Assembly: GCF_004791025.1 (NCBI RefSeq)
Contig: NZ_SRUO01000003.1
Span: forward strand, 310,001 to 374,000
DNA from: Mesorhizobium sp. M4B.F.Ca.ET.203.01.1.1
Lineage (GTDB): Bacteria > Pseudomonadota > Alphaproteobacteria > Rhizobiales > Rhizobiaceae
Length of the DNA: 64,000 nt
Direction of reading: 5' to 3'
In this document: in pieces, positions 27,010 to 36,077 of the stretch
How positions within the stretch are numbered: position 1 is the stretch's first letter
Layout: the number at the start of each line of letters is the position of its first letter
Translations under genes and position numbers: made by a program
The notes under the pieces: model-generated
Told to the model about the DNA's origin: nothing
What the model saw: only the letters and a program-made list of their open reading frames with translations
The model's database searches: none

Positions 27010-30000
27010 GCGGCGGCGCCAACATCGCCAGCGAGAGCGGCTTCACCGCGCTGTTCATCCGCCGGCCGGTCATGGCCCTGGTGCTGAACACGCTGATCGC
27101 GGTCGCCGGCCTTGCCGCCTTCTATGGCGTCGAGATCCGCGAACTGCCGGATGTCGACCGCCCCGTCATCACCGTCAGCACCACCTTCGAGGGCGCGGCA
27201 GCCGAGACCGTCGATCGCGAGCTTACCGACACGATCGAGGGTGCGGTCGCGCGCGTCTCCGGCGTCAAGTCGATCTCGTCGACCTCCTCCTTCGGCAACA
27301 GCCGCGTCACCATCGAGTTCAACGACGGTGTCGATCTCGACGTCGCCGCCTCCGATGTGCGCGACGCCGTCAGCCGCATCTCCAACCAGATACCGGACAC
27401 GGCCGACACGCCGCGCATCGTCAAGGCCGATGCCAATTCCGAGCCGGTGATGCGACTGGCGGTCACCTCCGACACCATGTCGGTGCAGGACATGACGGTG
27501 ATCGTCCAGGACCAGATCGAGGACGAGCTCGCCGCCGTCCCGGGCGTCGCCGACGTCCAGGTCTCCGGTGACCGCGACAAGATCTTCCGCATCGACGTCG
27601 ACCAGAACAAGCTCGCCAGCCACGGCTTCACCGTCGCCGATCTCCGCACGGCCCTTGCCTCGGTCGCCTTCGATTCGCCGGCCGGCTCGATCACCACCAC
27701 CAACCAGGACCTGATCGTGCGCACGACGGCGGACGTGACGACGCCGGAGGAGTTCGAGAACATCACCGTCGGCGGCAAGACGCGCATCCGCGATGTCGCC
27801 ACCGTCACGCTCGGCCCCGACGTCGGCCAGACGGCGCTGCGTTCGGACGGCAAGACCGGCATCGGCCTCGGCATCATCCGCCAGGCGGAATCGAACACGC
27901 TGGACATCTCGACCGGCGTCAGGGCGGCGGTCGCCAAGCTGCAGGAGAACCTGCCCAAGGGCATGTCGATCAAGGTCACCAGCGACGACGCGGTCTTTGT
28001 CAACGGCGCCGTGCACGAGGTCGAGATCGCGCTGGCGCTCTCGGTCTCGATCGTGCTGATCGTCATCTACGCCTTCCTGCTCGACTGGCGCGCGACGCTG
28101 ATCCCCGGCCTGTCGATGCCGGTCGCCATGATCGGCACCATCGCCGCGATCTATCTCGCCGGCTTCTCGGTCAACATCCTGACGCTGCTGGCGCTGGTGC
28201 TGGCGACCGGCCTCGTCGTCGACGACGCCATCGTCGTGCTCGAAAACATCGTGCGCCGGCGCAACGAAGGCATGGGGCCCCGCGCCGCCGCCGTGCTCGG
28301 CGCGCAGGAAGTGTTCTTCGCCGTCATCGCCACCACGCTGACGCTGGTCGCCGTCTTCGTGCCGATCTCCTTCCTGCCCGGCCAGACCGGCGGCCTGTTT
28401 CGCGAATTCGGCTTCGTGCTGGCGATGTCGGTGCTTCTGTCCTGCGTGGTCGCGCTCACCCTTTGCCCGATGCTCGCCTCGCGCATGCTGTCCAGCGCCT
28501 CGCTCCACCATGAAGGCGGCAAGGGCGTCGGCGCCCGCATCGGCGGCGCGCTGAACGCGACCTACCGGCGCTGCCTGCACGCCTGCCTCGACGCGCCGTG
28601 GCTGGTGGTGCTGGTGGCCGTGCTCTTTGCCGGCATCGCCTTCACGCTTTTCGGCACCATCCGCCAGGAGCTGACGCCGAGCGAGGACCGCGCCGTCGTC
28701 TTGTTGCGCATCAGCGCGCCGCAAGGCGTCAGCCTCGACTACACGACCGAGCAGATGCAGAAGATCGAGAGGTTGATCCAGCCGCTACGCGATTCCGGCG
28801 ATATCCGCAGCACCTTCGAAAACGCCGGCCAGAACGGCGCCTACAACTCAGGCTTCATGGTGATGACGCTGGCGCCGTGGAGCGAGCGCGCGCGCAGCCA
28901 GCAGCAGATCGTGGCCGAGATCAGCCGATTGACGAGGCAGGTGCCGAGCGTGCGCGTCTTCCCCGTACAGCCCAACAGCCTTGGCATTCGCGGCGCCGGC
29001 AACGGCCTGCAGTTCGCGCTGGTCGGCAACGACCGCAAGGCGCTCGGCGAGGCGGCCGGCAAGGTCATTGCCGAGATGCAGAAGGATCAGCGCTTCCAGA
29101 CGCCACGGCTCACCGTCGACCCGACCCAGCCCCAGCTTGCCGTCGCCATCGACCGCGAACGCGCCTCCGACCTCGGCATCGACATCACCGGGCTGGCCGA
29201 CACGCTGCAGGCCATGCTCGACGGCAACGACGTCGTCGACGTCTATATCGCCGACCGCAGCTATGGCGTGAAGCTGGTGTCGACGACCAACCCGATCAAC
29301 GACCCGACCGACCTCGAGAACATCTTCCTGAAGACCGGCGACGGTCGCTTCCTGCCGATGTCGACCATCGCCACGCTGACCGAACGCGCCGTGCCGCCGT
29401 CGCTGACGCGCGAGCAGCAGCAGCCGTCGGTCGCTATCACCTCGAACCTGTCAGGCGACTTCGCGCTCGGCGACGCGCTGAGCCGCGCCGAGGAGATCGC
29501 CACGCCGCTCTTGCCGCCGGGCAGCCGCATCCTGCCGCTCGCCGAGGCGGCGACGCTGGGCGAGACCAACAGCGCCATGATCACCATCTTCGGCTTCGCT
29601 CTGGTCATCATCCTGCTGGTGCTTGCCGCGCAGTTCGAAAGCTTCGTCAGCGCCATCATCATCATGGCGACGGTGCCATTGGGTTTGGCATGCGCGATCT
29701 TCGCGCTCCTGCTCTCAGGGACCAGCCTCAATGCCTACAGCCAGATCGGCCTGGTGCTGCTCGTCGGCGTCATGGCCAAGAACGGCATCCTCATCGTCGA
29801 GTTCGCCAACCAGCTGCGCGACCGCGGGCTCGGGGTGCGCGAGGCGATCGAGCAGGCCTCCATCATCCGCCTGCGCCCGGTGATGATGACGATGATCTGC
29901 ACCGTGCTCGGCGGCGTGCCGCTGGTGCTGGCCGTCGGCGCCGGCGCCGAGGCGCGCATTGCGCTCGGCTGGGTGATCGTCGGCGGGCTTGGCCTCGCCA

Positions 30001-30137
30001 CCGTCTCGACCCTGTTCCTGACCCCGGTCGCCTATCTGCTGCTCGGCCGTTTCGTTACGCCGAAGACGCACGAGGAAGCACGGCTGAAGCGCGAGCTCGA
30101 GGAAGCCGCCTACACCAACGTCGAGCCGGCGGAGTAG
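27006..30137 (+). CDS. RND efflux pump, AcrB/HAE1 family
   Basis: Inner-membrane proton-driven exporter, 1043 aa, the usual RND length. FIRRPVMALVLNTLIAVAG forms TM1. A large periplasmic domain of about 300 residues follows, then TM2-6 with GLVVDDAIVVLENIVRRRN, which carries the proton-relay aspartates in TM4. The layout repeats in the second half (RPVMMTMICTVLGGVPLVL). It is translationally coupled to the adaptor. No outer-membrane channel gene follows, so a TolC-type partner must come from elsewhere. Multidrug or toxic-compound efflux is likely; no specific substrate is indicated. Confidence 0.93.
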   Translation: MSGGANIASESGFTALFIRRPVMALVLNTLIAVAGLAAFYGVEIRELPDVDRPVITVSTTFEGAAAETVDRELTDTIEGAVARVSGVKSISSTSSFGNSRVTIEFNDGVDLDVAASDVRDAVSRISNQIPDTADTPRIVKADANSEPVMRLAVTSDTMSVQDMTVIVQDQIEDELAAVPGVADVQVSGDRDKIFRIDVDQNKLASHGFTVADLRTALASVAFDSPAGSITTTNQDLIVRTTADVTTPEEFENITVGGKTRIRDVATVTLGPDVGQTALRSDGKTGIGLGIIRQAESNTLDISTGVRAAVAKLQENLPKGMSIKVTSDDAVFVNGAVHEVEIALALSVSIVLIVIYAFLLDWRATLIPGLSMPVAMIGTIAAIYLAGFSVNILTLLALVLATGLVVDDAIVVLENIVRRRNEGMGPRAAAVLGAQEVFFAVIATTLTLVAVFVPISFLPGQTGGLFREFGFVLAMSVLLSCVVALTLCPMLASRMLSSASLHHEGGKGVGARIGGALNATYRRCLHACLDAPWLVVLVAVLFAGIAFTLFGTIRQELTPSEDRAVVLLRISAPQGVSLDYTTEQMQKIERLIQPLRDSGDIRSTFENAGQNGAYNSGFMVMTLAPWSERARSQQQIVAEISRLTRQVPSVRVFPVQPNSLGIRGAGNGLQFALVGNDRKALGEAAGKVIAEMQKDQRFQTPRLTVDPTQPQLAVAIDRERASDLGIDITGLADTLQAMLDGNDVVDVYIADRSYGVKLVSTTNPINDPTDLENIFLKTGDGRFLPMSTIATLTERAVPPSLTREQQQPSVAITSNLSGDFALGDALSRAEEIATPLLPPGSRILPLAEAATLGETNSAMITIFGFALVIILLVLAAQFESFVSAIIIMATVPLGLACAIFALLLSGTSLNAYSQIGLVLLVGVMAKNGILIVEFANQLRDRGLGVREAIEQASIIRLRPVMMTMICTVLGGVPLVLAVGAGAEARIALGWVIVGGLGLATVSTLFLTPVAYLLLGRFVTPKTHEEARLKRELEEAAYTNVEPAE

Positions 30138-30144
30138 GTCTAGC

Positions 30145-30200
30145 TCTCCTCTCCCCGTCACTATACGGGGAGAGGATGCCGGCAGGCAGGTGAGGGGCAG
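30145..30200. repeat. RIME-like repeat copy, left member of a pair
   Basis: The segment CCTCTCCCCGTCACTATACG followed by GGGAGAGGATGCCGGCAGGC and GTGAGGGGC matches the element at 13757 with a few changes. It starts within 10 bases of the RND gene stop codon and its inner hairpin could end transcription. Confidence 0.65.
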
Positions 30201-30271
30201 CACCAAGCTTGCGAGATTGCCGCCTGGTATCGATGACGACGAACGCCAGCAGCACGGCCAATCACGGCCGT

Positions 30272-30329
30272 CAGCGCCGCCCCTCATCCGCCCTTCGGGC
30301 ACCTTCTCCCCGTGAACGGGGTGAAGGGA
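30272..30329. repeat. RIME-like repeat copy, right (inverted) member of the pair
   Basis: CAGCGCCGCCCCTCATCCGC through CACCTTCTCCCCGTGAACGG and GGTGAAGGG is the inverted counterpart of the copy at 30145. The two flank 71 bases of unrelated sequence, and the second abuts the quinone-reductase gene stop codon. Confidence 0.65.
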
Positions 30330-30333
30330 AAAC

Positions 30334-31371
30334 CTACGGCTTGATGAACACCTTGCCGTTCGGTTTGGCGAGCTCCCCCGCCGCGCGGCCGATCGCCTCT
30401 TCCAGCGGCACCACCGCCGTCACATCCGTCGACCAGCGGCCGTCGGAAAAGCGCTTCTGCGCCTCCATGACCGCCGGACCCATCCGGTCGCGGTGCTCGC
30501 GCATCCATTCAGCGAGCCAGAAGCCTTCGATATGCTTGTGCTGGAAGATCAGCTGGCCCGGCTCGCGGATGACCGTCGGCTCCGCGTCGAGCCGGCCATA
30601 GACGATCCAGCGCGAGCGCTTCGGCATGGCGTTAAAGATGGCCGAGGCCAGCGGCCCGGTGACCGCGTCGAGGAAGATGCGCGGCTGCTCTGCCTTTATC
30701 ACTTCGCGCAGCCTGGCCTCGAAATCCGGCGCCTTCTCGTTGAGCACATGGGCGGCGCCGACTTCCTTGAGCAGCGCGATCTGCTCGTCGCGGCGCACGG
30801 TGACGATCGGCTTGTAGCCCTCTTCCTTGGCGAGGCCCGCTATCAGCTTGCAGAGCTGGCTGGCGCCGGCTGTCATGACAAAGGCCTTCTCGCTGTCCTG
30901 CTTGACGATGTCGAACATGGCGAGCGCGGTGAGCGGGTTGACGATCATCGCCGCCGCATCCTCGTCGCGCACCGTGTCGAGCAGCGGGATGCAGGACGCC
31001 GCTTCCGCGACCGCATAGTCGGCCCAGGCGCCCCAGTTCGACAGGCCGGTGGCGAAGGCGACGCGCTTGCCGGCCAGACCCGTTGCGTAGGGCTCGCCGC
31101 CGGTCGCGGCCACGATGCCGACGCCCTCGAAGCCGGCCGGCCGACCCTTGACCCGCGGCTGGCCGTACTGGCCCTTGATGAAGGCGACGTCGGACGGGTT
31201 GATCGAGGCCAGGCTGACCTTGATCAGCACCTGGCTCGGTCCGGGTGTCGGCACCGCGATCGTGCCTTGCTCGAGATAGGGGTCCATCGTCTCAAGCGCG
31301 CTGCCCGATGGCGTCTTGGTGTAGCCGTCGCCGGTCAGCAGCAGCGCCTTCATTTCGGATGGGAGGGTCAT
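30334..31371 (-). CDS. Quinone oxidoreductase-like MDR-family dehydrogenase
   Basis: A medium-chain dehydrogenase/reductase, 345 aa. The GroES-like N-terminal half contains SLASINPSDVAFIKGQYG and GFEGVG, and the Rossmann half contains VMTAGASQLCKLI. The structural-zinc cysteine loop of alcohol dehydrogenases is absent, so it belongs to the zinc-free NADPH:quinone reductase/enoyl reductase side. The start at 31371 is preceded by AAGGAG on the minus strand; the same frame is open further upstream over the acyl-CoA dehydrogenase gene but is antisense-like there. It follows that gene by 50 bases and is probably in its operon. Confidence 0.85.
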   Translation of the reverse strand: MTLPSEMKALLLTGDGYTKTPSGSALETMDPYLEQGTIAVPTPGPSQVLIKVSLASINPSDVAFIKGQYGQPRVKGRPAGFEGVGIVAATGGEPYATGLAGKRVAFATGLSNWGAWADYAVAEAASCIPLLDTVRDEDAAAMIVNPLTALAMFDIVKQDSEKAFVMTAGASQLCKLIAGLAKEEGYKPIVTVRRDEQIALLKEVGAAHVLNEKAPDFEARLREVIKAEQPRIFLDAVTGPLASAIFNAMPKRSRWIVYGRLDAEPTVIREPGQLIFQHKHIEGFWLAEWMREHRDRMGPAVMEAQKRFSDGRWSTDVTAVVPLEEAIGRAAGELAKPNGKVFIKP

Positions 31372-31421
31372 CGGGGATACTCCTTGCTTGTCGCAGAGCA
31401 GTGACTGGCCAAGCCTCGCGC

Positions 31422-32663
31422 TCAGACCTTCTCCTGCGTGTATTTCTTCAGCTCGGTTCGCGCCACCTGCCGGCGGTGCACGGCGTCGGGCCCGTCGGCG
31501 AGGCGCAGCGTGCGCAGATGCGTCCACGAGCGCGCCAGCGGCGTGTCCTGGCTGATGCCTTGCGCGCCGAACATCTGCACCGCCTCGTCGGTGACCTTGA
31601 GCGCGACGCGCGGCGCCACGACCTTGATCTGGCTGATCCAGGGCGCGGCGGCGCGGGCGTCGCCCTGGTCGATCATCCATGCCGCCTTGAGGCAGAGCAG
31701 TCTCGCCATCTCGATCTCCATGCGGCATTCGGCGATGGTGTCGAAATTGGCGCCGAGTTTCGCCAGGGGCTGGCCGAAGGCCTCGCGGCGCACCGAGCGC
31801 TGGCACAGCATCTCCAGCGCCATCTCGGCCTGGCCGATGGCGCGCATGCAGTGATGGATGCGGCCCGGTCCCAGCCGCCCCTGCGCGATCTCGAAGCCCC
31901 TGCCCTCGCCGAGGATCAGGTTCGACGCCGGCACGACCACATTGTCGAACCTGAGATGCATGTGGCCGTGCGGCGCATCGTCGTCGCCATAGACCTGCAT
32001 GGCCCTGAGCTTGGTCACGCCCTTCGCATCGGAAGGCACCAGGATCATCGAATGCTGGCGATGACGCGGATCGTCGCCGGAGCCTGTCCTGACCATCACG
32101 ATGTAGATGGCGCAGCGCGGATCGCCGGCGCCGGACGCCCACCATTTCTCGCCGTTGAGCACATAATCGTCGCCGCGCCGCTCGCAGCGCATCGAAATGT
32201 TGGTGGCGTCGGAGGAGGCGACGTCCGGCTCGGTCATCAGATAGGCCGAGCGGATCCTGCCGTCGAGCAGCGGCTCCAGCCATTGTTGCTTGTGCTCCGC
32301 CGAGCCGTAGCGCTCCAGCACCTCCATATTGCCGGTGTCGGGCGCCGAGCAGTTGAAGGTCTCGGCTCCCAGATGCGCCTTGCCCATCTCCTCCGCCAGA
32401 TAGGCGTATTCGACCGTGGAGAGGCCATAGCCGCGCTCGGAACCGGTCAGCCAGAAGTTCCACAGCCCGCGTTCCCGGGCGGTCTTCTTGAGGCCCTCGA
32501 GGATTTCGGTCTGCCGCGCCGTGTAGACCCAGCGGTCGCCGCCCTTGCCGATCTCGGCCAGGAACTCCTCGCCGAGCGGCGCGATCTCGTCGCGCACCAT
32601 CGCCGCGACGCGCGCGTGGATCGGCTTCAGTCGCTCGGTCATGCCGAGATTCATATCCGCCAT
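31422..32663 (-). CDS. Acyl-CoA dehydrogenase, ACAD10/11/LvaC-like
   Basis: FAD-dependent acyl-CoA dehydrogenase-fold protein, 413 aa. YLMTEPDVASSDATNI and GEKWWASGAGDPRC are the FAD/substrate-site signatures. The C-terminal segment MFGAQGISQDTPLA then LRTLRLADGPDAVHRRQVAR is the pattern I associate with ACAD10/ACAD11 and bacterial LvaC rather than short-chain enzymes. The ATG at 32663 (MADMNLG) follows AAAGGACC; the frame is open for 44 more codons but without domain content. It is divergent from the SDR at 32794, which lies in the same cluster as an APH-type kinase gene. Confidence 0.87.
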   Translation of the reverse strand: MADMNLGMTERLKPIHARVAAMVRDEIAPLGEEFLAEIGKGGDRWVYTARQTEILEGLKKTARERGLWNFWLTGSERGYGLSTVEYAYLAEEMGKAHLGAETFNCSAPDTGNMEVLERYGSAEHKQQWLEPLLDGRIRSAYLMTEPDVASSDATNISMRCERRGDDYVLNGEKWWASGAGDPRCAIYIVMVRTGSGDDPRHRQHSMILVPSDAKGVTKLRAMQVYGDDDAPHGHMHLRFDNVVVPASNLILGEGRGFEIAQGRLGPGRIHHCMRAIGQAEMALEMLCQRSVRREAFGQPLAKLGANFDTIAECRMEIEMARLLCLKAAWMIDQGDARAAAPWISQIKVVAPRVALKVTDEAVQMFGAQGISQDTPLARSWTHLRTLRLADGPDAVHRRQVARTELKKYTQEKV

Positions 32664-32793
32664 CGCTTCCGGTCCTTTCGGAGATGCCTCTTTACCCGTG
32701 GCAAGGATGACCGTACTTCGGCTAGCCTTGTCAACGCGAGTCCCCAGGCGAGTCCCCTGGCCTCGGCCTGCGGCGAGATTGCGGAGGAGCGCC

Positions 32794-33609
32794 ATGAGCT
32801 ATCTGGACGAGCTGTTCTCGGTCGCCGGCAAGACCGCGCTGGTCACGGGTGCCGCGACCGGCATCGGCCGCATGGCGGCGACCGCCCTGGTCAGGGCCGG
32901 CGCCAGCGTCATGATCGCCTCCCGCAAGGGCGAGGACTGCATCAAGGTCGCGGACGAACTCAACGCCCTCGGCGGCCCGGGGCATGCCGAGGGCTTTGCC
33001 GGCGACGTCTCCAGCGAGGCCGGCATCGCCGCGCTCGTCGCCGAGGTAAAGGCGCGGACGGAGCGGCTGCACATTCTGGTCAACAATGCCGGCATCTCCT
33101 GGGGCGCGCCGCTGGAAGAGTTCCCCTACCACGCGTGGGCCAAGGTGTTCGGCGTCAACGTCACCGCCGTCTTCCATCTGACGCGCGAGCTGCTGCCACT
33201 GCTCGACGCCGCCGCCAGCGAGGCGGATCCGGCCCGGGTGATCAATCTGGGTTCGGTGATGGGCACGCAGCCGCTTGCCGATGATGCCTATTCATACACC
33301 GCCTCCAAGGCCGCGGTTCATCACCTGACGCGCACGCTGGCGATCGAGTTCGCCGCCCGCCGCATCACCGTCAACGCCTTCGCCCCCGGTCCCTTCCAGA
33401 GCCGGATGACTGCCTTTGCGACCGGAACCGAGGAACAGGCGAAACATGTCGGCGGCCATGTTCCGATCGGCCGCATCGGCATGCCGGATGACATTGCCGG
33501 CGCAACGCTCTATTTGTGCAGCCGTGCGGGCAGCTACGTCACCGGCGCCATCCTGCCGATCGACGGCGGCCAGTCGGTGCAGCATGGGCTGACCCTGTTC
33601 AAGGAATGA
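32794..33609 (+). CDS. Short-chain dehydrogenase/reductase
   Basis: A 271-aa NAD(P)-dependent SDR. TGAATGIG is at about residues 19-26, NNAG near 97, and YTASKAA carries the catalytic Tyr and Lys. The C-terminus ILPIDGGQSVQHG is the usual SDR end. GCGGAGGAGC before the ATG is a strong ribosome-binding site. It is the first gene of a plus-strand run (SDR, MaoC, kinase, SDR) divergent from the acyl-CoA dehydrogenase. It is probably a hydroxyacyl-CoA or alcohol dehydrogenase of the same pathway. Confidence 0.88.
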   Translation: MSYLDELFSVAGKTALVTGAATGIGRMAATALVRAGASVMIASRKGEDCIKVADELNALGGPGHAEGFAGDVSSEAGIAALVAEVKARTERLHILVNNAGISWGAPLEEFPYHAWAKVFGVNVTAVFHLTRELLPLLDAAASEADPARVINLGSVMGTQPLADDAYSYTASKAAVHHLTRTLAIEFAARRITVNAFAPGPFQSRMTAFATGTEEQAKHVGGHVPIGRIGMPDDIAGATLYLCSRAGSYVTGAILPIDGGQSVQHGLTLFKE

Positions 33610-34134
33610 ATGTCCGACCGGAACGCCGGCGGGGGTGAAGTGGAGGACATCAGCGTGGAACCGATCAGTCTCGATGTGCTTCTGGCCAGCGTCGGCAAGG
33701 AAGTCGGCGTGTCGCCCTGGCGTGTGGTCACGCAGCGCATGATCGACCAGTTCGCCGACGCCACCGACGACCACCAGTTCATCCACTGCGACCCAGACCG
33801 CGCCAGCCGCGAGACGCCGTTCGGCGGCACCATCGCGCATGGCTTCCTGTCGCTGTCGCTGCTCTCGGCGATGACCTTCGAGACCATGCCGCCGCTCGAA
33901 AACAGCAAGATGGGCGTCAACCACGGCTTCGATTCGCTGCGCTTTTTGGCGCCGGTAAAGACCGGCGCGCGCATCCGCACCCGTTTCGTGCTCGCCGACG
34001 TCAAGGTCAGGCCCTCGGGCTGGGTGCAGACGGCGCATGACGTGACCATCGAGATCGAGGGCTCGAAGAAGCCGGCGCTGACCGCGCGCTGGCTGACCCT
34101 GACGCTAATCGAGCGCCAGCCCGAGACCGCATGA
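33610..34134 (+). CDS. MaoC-family (R)-specific enoyl-CoA hydratase-like protein
   Basis: A 174-aa hot-dog-fold hydratase. The hydratase-2 motif DATDDHQFIHCDPDRAS followed by FGGTIAHGFLSLSL has the catalytic Asp and His of the family, shared with NodN-type proteins. The ATG follows the SDR stop codon directly, with AAGGA just before it, so the genes are coupled. The stop overlaps the kinase gene (ATGA). It likely hydrates or dehydrates a CoA ester in the pathway encoded around it. The substrate is not known. Confidence 0.87.
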   Translation: MSDRNAGGGEVEDISVEPISLDVLLASVGKEVGVSPWRVVTQRMIDQFADATDDHQFIHCDPDRASRETPFGGTIAHGFLSLSLLSAMTFETMPPLENSKMGVNHGFDSLRFLAPVKTGARIRTRFVLADVKVRPSGWVQTAHDVTIEIEGSKKPALTARWLTLTLIERQPETA

Positions 34135-35165
34135 ACGACCTGAACGCGCTCGATCAGGCGGCGCTTGCGCCCTATCTCGAGGCGCATATCCCGGGTTTTG
34201 GCGGGCTTTCCGCCATCGAGAAGTTCAAATCCGGACAATCGAACCCGACCTATCTTCTGACCGCGGCAAGCGGCCGCTACGTACTGCGCGCCAAGCCGCC
34301 GGGCCAGTTGCTGAAATCAGCGCACCAGGTCGATCGCGAGTTCCGGGTGATGAAGGCGCTTGCCGCCACCGCCGTGCCGGTGCCGCGCATGCTGCATCTG
34401 TCAGGCGAGGAATCGCCCATCGGCCGCATGTTCTACCTCATGGAGTTCCTCGACGGCCGCATCTTCTGGGACCCGTCGCTGCCGGATGCATCCGGGAACG
34501 AGGATCGCGCCGCCATCTACGACGCCATGAACGCAACGCTGGCCGCCTTGCACGATGTCGACGTCGAAGCTGTCGGGCTTGTGGATTTCGGCAAGTCCGG
34601 CAGCTATTTCGAACGCCAGTTCGGCCGCTGGACCAGCCAGTACCGCGCCTCCGAAACCGGCATGGTGGCGGACATGGATCGGCTGATCGCCTGGCTGGAG
34701 ACGCACATGCCGGCCGATGATGGCCGGGTCTCGCTGGTGCATGGCGACTACCGGCTGGACAACATGATCTTCGCAGCCAGCGAGCCGCAAGTGATTGCGG
34801 TGCTCGACTGGGAGCTGTCGACGCTCGGCCACCCCTTCGCCGACATCGCCTATCAATGCATGCAATGGCGCCTGCCGCATGCATCGGGCTTTCGCGGCCT
34901 CGGCGGGGTCGACCGCGCAGCCCTCGGCCTGCCCTCGGAAGAAGCCTATGTCAACGCCTATTGCCGCCGCCGCGGCCTTGCCGGCATCGGCAACTGGAGC
35001 TTTTTCCTCGCCTTCTCCTTCTTCCGGCTGGCGGCGATCTGCCAGGGCGTCTACCGCCGCGCGCTGGACGGCAACGCCTCCAATCCGGAAAAGGCCAGGA
35101 CCTATGGCGAGGCGGTAAAACTGCTTGCCGCGCTCGCCGTGGACCTGATCGACAACAAGATTTGA
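34131..35165 (+). CDS. APH-family kinase of the ACAD10/11-LvaA type
   Basis: Phosphotransferase with the aminoglycoside-phosphotransferase fold, 344 aa. FKSGQSNPTYLL (32-43) is the nucleotide loop, the catalytic loop HGDYRLDN is at 204-211, and the metal-binding DWE at 226-228 replaces the DFD of protein kinases. The following LSTLGHPFADIAYQCMQW is the hallmark of the kinase domain fused to acyl-CoA dehydrogenase in ACAD10/ACAD11 and of LvaA. Those enzymes phosphorylate a 4-hydroxyacyl-CoA. Antibiotic resistance is unlikely in this CoA-ester context. Fold and subtype are strong; substrate is inferred. Confidence 0.86.
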   Translation: MNDLNALDQAALAPYLEAHIPGFGGLSAIEKFKSGQSNPTYLLTAASGRYVLRAKPPGQLLKSAHQVDREFRVMKALAATAVPVPRMLHLSGEESPIGRMFYLMEFLDGRIFWDPSLPDASGNEDRAAIYDAMNATLAALHDVDVEAVGLVDFGKSGSYFERQFGRWTSQYRASETGMVADMDRLIAWLETHMPADDGRVSLVHGDYRLDNMIFAASEPQVIAVLDWELSTLGHPFADIAYQCMQWRLPHASGFRGLGGVDRAALGLPSEEAYVNAYCRRRGLAGIGNWSFFLAFSFFRLAAICQGVYRRALDGNASNPEKARTYGEAVKLLAALAVDLIDNKI

Positions 35166-35183
35166 CAATGGGAGAACTGAGCG

Positions 35184-35960
35184 ATGGGCCGTTTCGATGG
35201 AGCGACGGTGCTGATCACCGGTGCGACCGGCGGCCTCGGCCGCGGCGCGGCAAACGCCTTCGCCGCCGAAGGTGCGCGGCTGGTTCTTTCCGATCTCGAC
35301 GAGGCTGCGCTACGCGATTTCGCCGCGACGCTTGATGTCGAGTCGACAATCCTCCCCGGCAACATCGCCGACGAGAAACTCTCCGAGGATCTCGTCGCGC
35401 TGGCGGTGGAGAAGTACGGCCGGCTCGATATTGCCGTCAACAATGCCGGCATCGTCCATTCCTTCGTGCGCCTGCCGCAGGTGGCGTCGGACGAGGCGCG
35501 CCGGGTGCTGGAGGTCGACCTGCTCGGCGTCTTCTACGCCATGAAGCACCAGATCCCGCAGATGGAACGGCAGTTCAAGGCAAGCGGCAAGGGCGGCGTC
35601 ATCGTCAACGTCGCCTCTGTCGCCGGCCTGTCCGGCGCGCCCAAGCTGTCGGTCTATGCCGCCGCCAAGCATGGCGTTGTCGGGCTGACGCGCTCGGCCG
35701 CTGCCGAATATGCCACCAAGGGCGTGCGCATCAACGCAGTCTGTCCCGCGCATACCAGGACCGCGATGGTGGACGGCTTCGTCCGCGCCAGCGGCTCCCC
35801 GGAAGCCGAGGCGATTGCCGAACTCACGCGCGGCGTGCCGATGAAGCGGGTCGGCGAGGTTGACGAGATCACGACGGGGATCCTGTTTCTTGCCGATCCC
35901 GCCAACTCCTTCATGACCGGCCATGCGCTGGCGCTCGACGGCGGCATCGGCGCCATCTAG
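35184..35960 (+). CDS. Short-chain dehydrogenase/reductase
   Basis: A 258-aa SDR with TGATGGLG near residue 12, NNAG near 88 and the catalytic YAAAKHG near 156. It ends ALDGGIGAI. It is 18 bases after the kinase gene, with GGAGAAC as ribosome-binding site. It shares little beyond family motifs with the SDR at 32794, so the two probably act on different intermediates. It is the last gene before the TetR regulator, which has its own promoter. Confidence 0.87.
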   Translation: MGRFDGATVLITGATGGLGRGAANAFAAEGARLVLSDLDEAALRDFAATLDVESTILPGNIADEKLSEDLVALAVEKYGRLDIAVNNAGIVHSFVRLPQVASDEARRVLEVDLLGVFYAMKHQIPQMERQFKASGKGGVIVNVASVAGLSGAPKLSVYAAAKHGVVGLTRSAAAEYATKGVRINAVCPAHTRTAMVDGFVRASGSPEAEAIAELTRGVPMKRVGEVDEITTGILFLADPANSFMTGHALALDGGIGAI

Positions 35961-36014
35961 GAATTGCGTTGGAACAAAGGGTTAGGGCGGACGTTGGGGA
36001 ACCTGCCACGCACT

Positions 36015-36042
36015 TGTTCGTTTCCGTACAGCGTATATAATT
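36015..36042 (+). promoter_or_regulatory. Predicted promoter of the TetR gene
   Basis: A consensus -10 box TATAAT is at 36037-36042 with a partial -35 TTGTTC at 36015-36020, spacing 16. A start near 36049 would leave a leader of about 30 bases before the TTG codon at 36078. In this GC-rich DNA an AT-rich perfect -10 box stands out. CCGTACAGCGTATA overlaps it and may be an operator half-site. Confidence 0.6.
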
Positions 36043-36077
36043 TAACAAGGCAACCAACCAACGAAGGCAGGCAAACC

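Noticed and set aside
34131..35165. Aminoglycoside resistance kinase
   Set aside because: The fold is shared, but the DWELSTLGHP segment and CoA-ester neighbours fit the ACAD10/11-LvaA kinase group.
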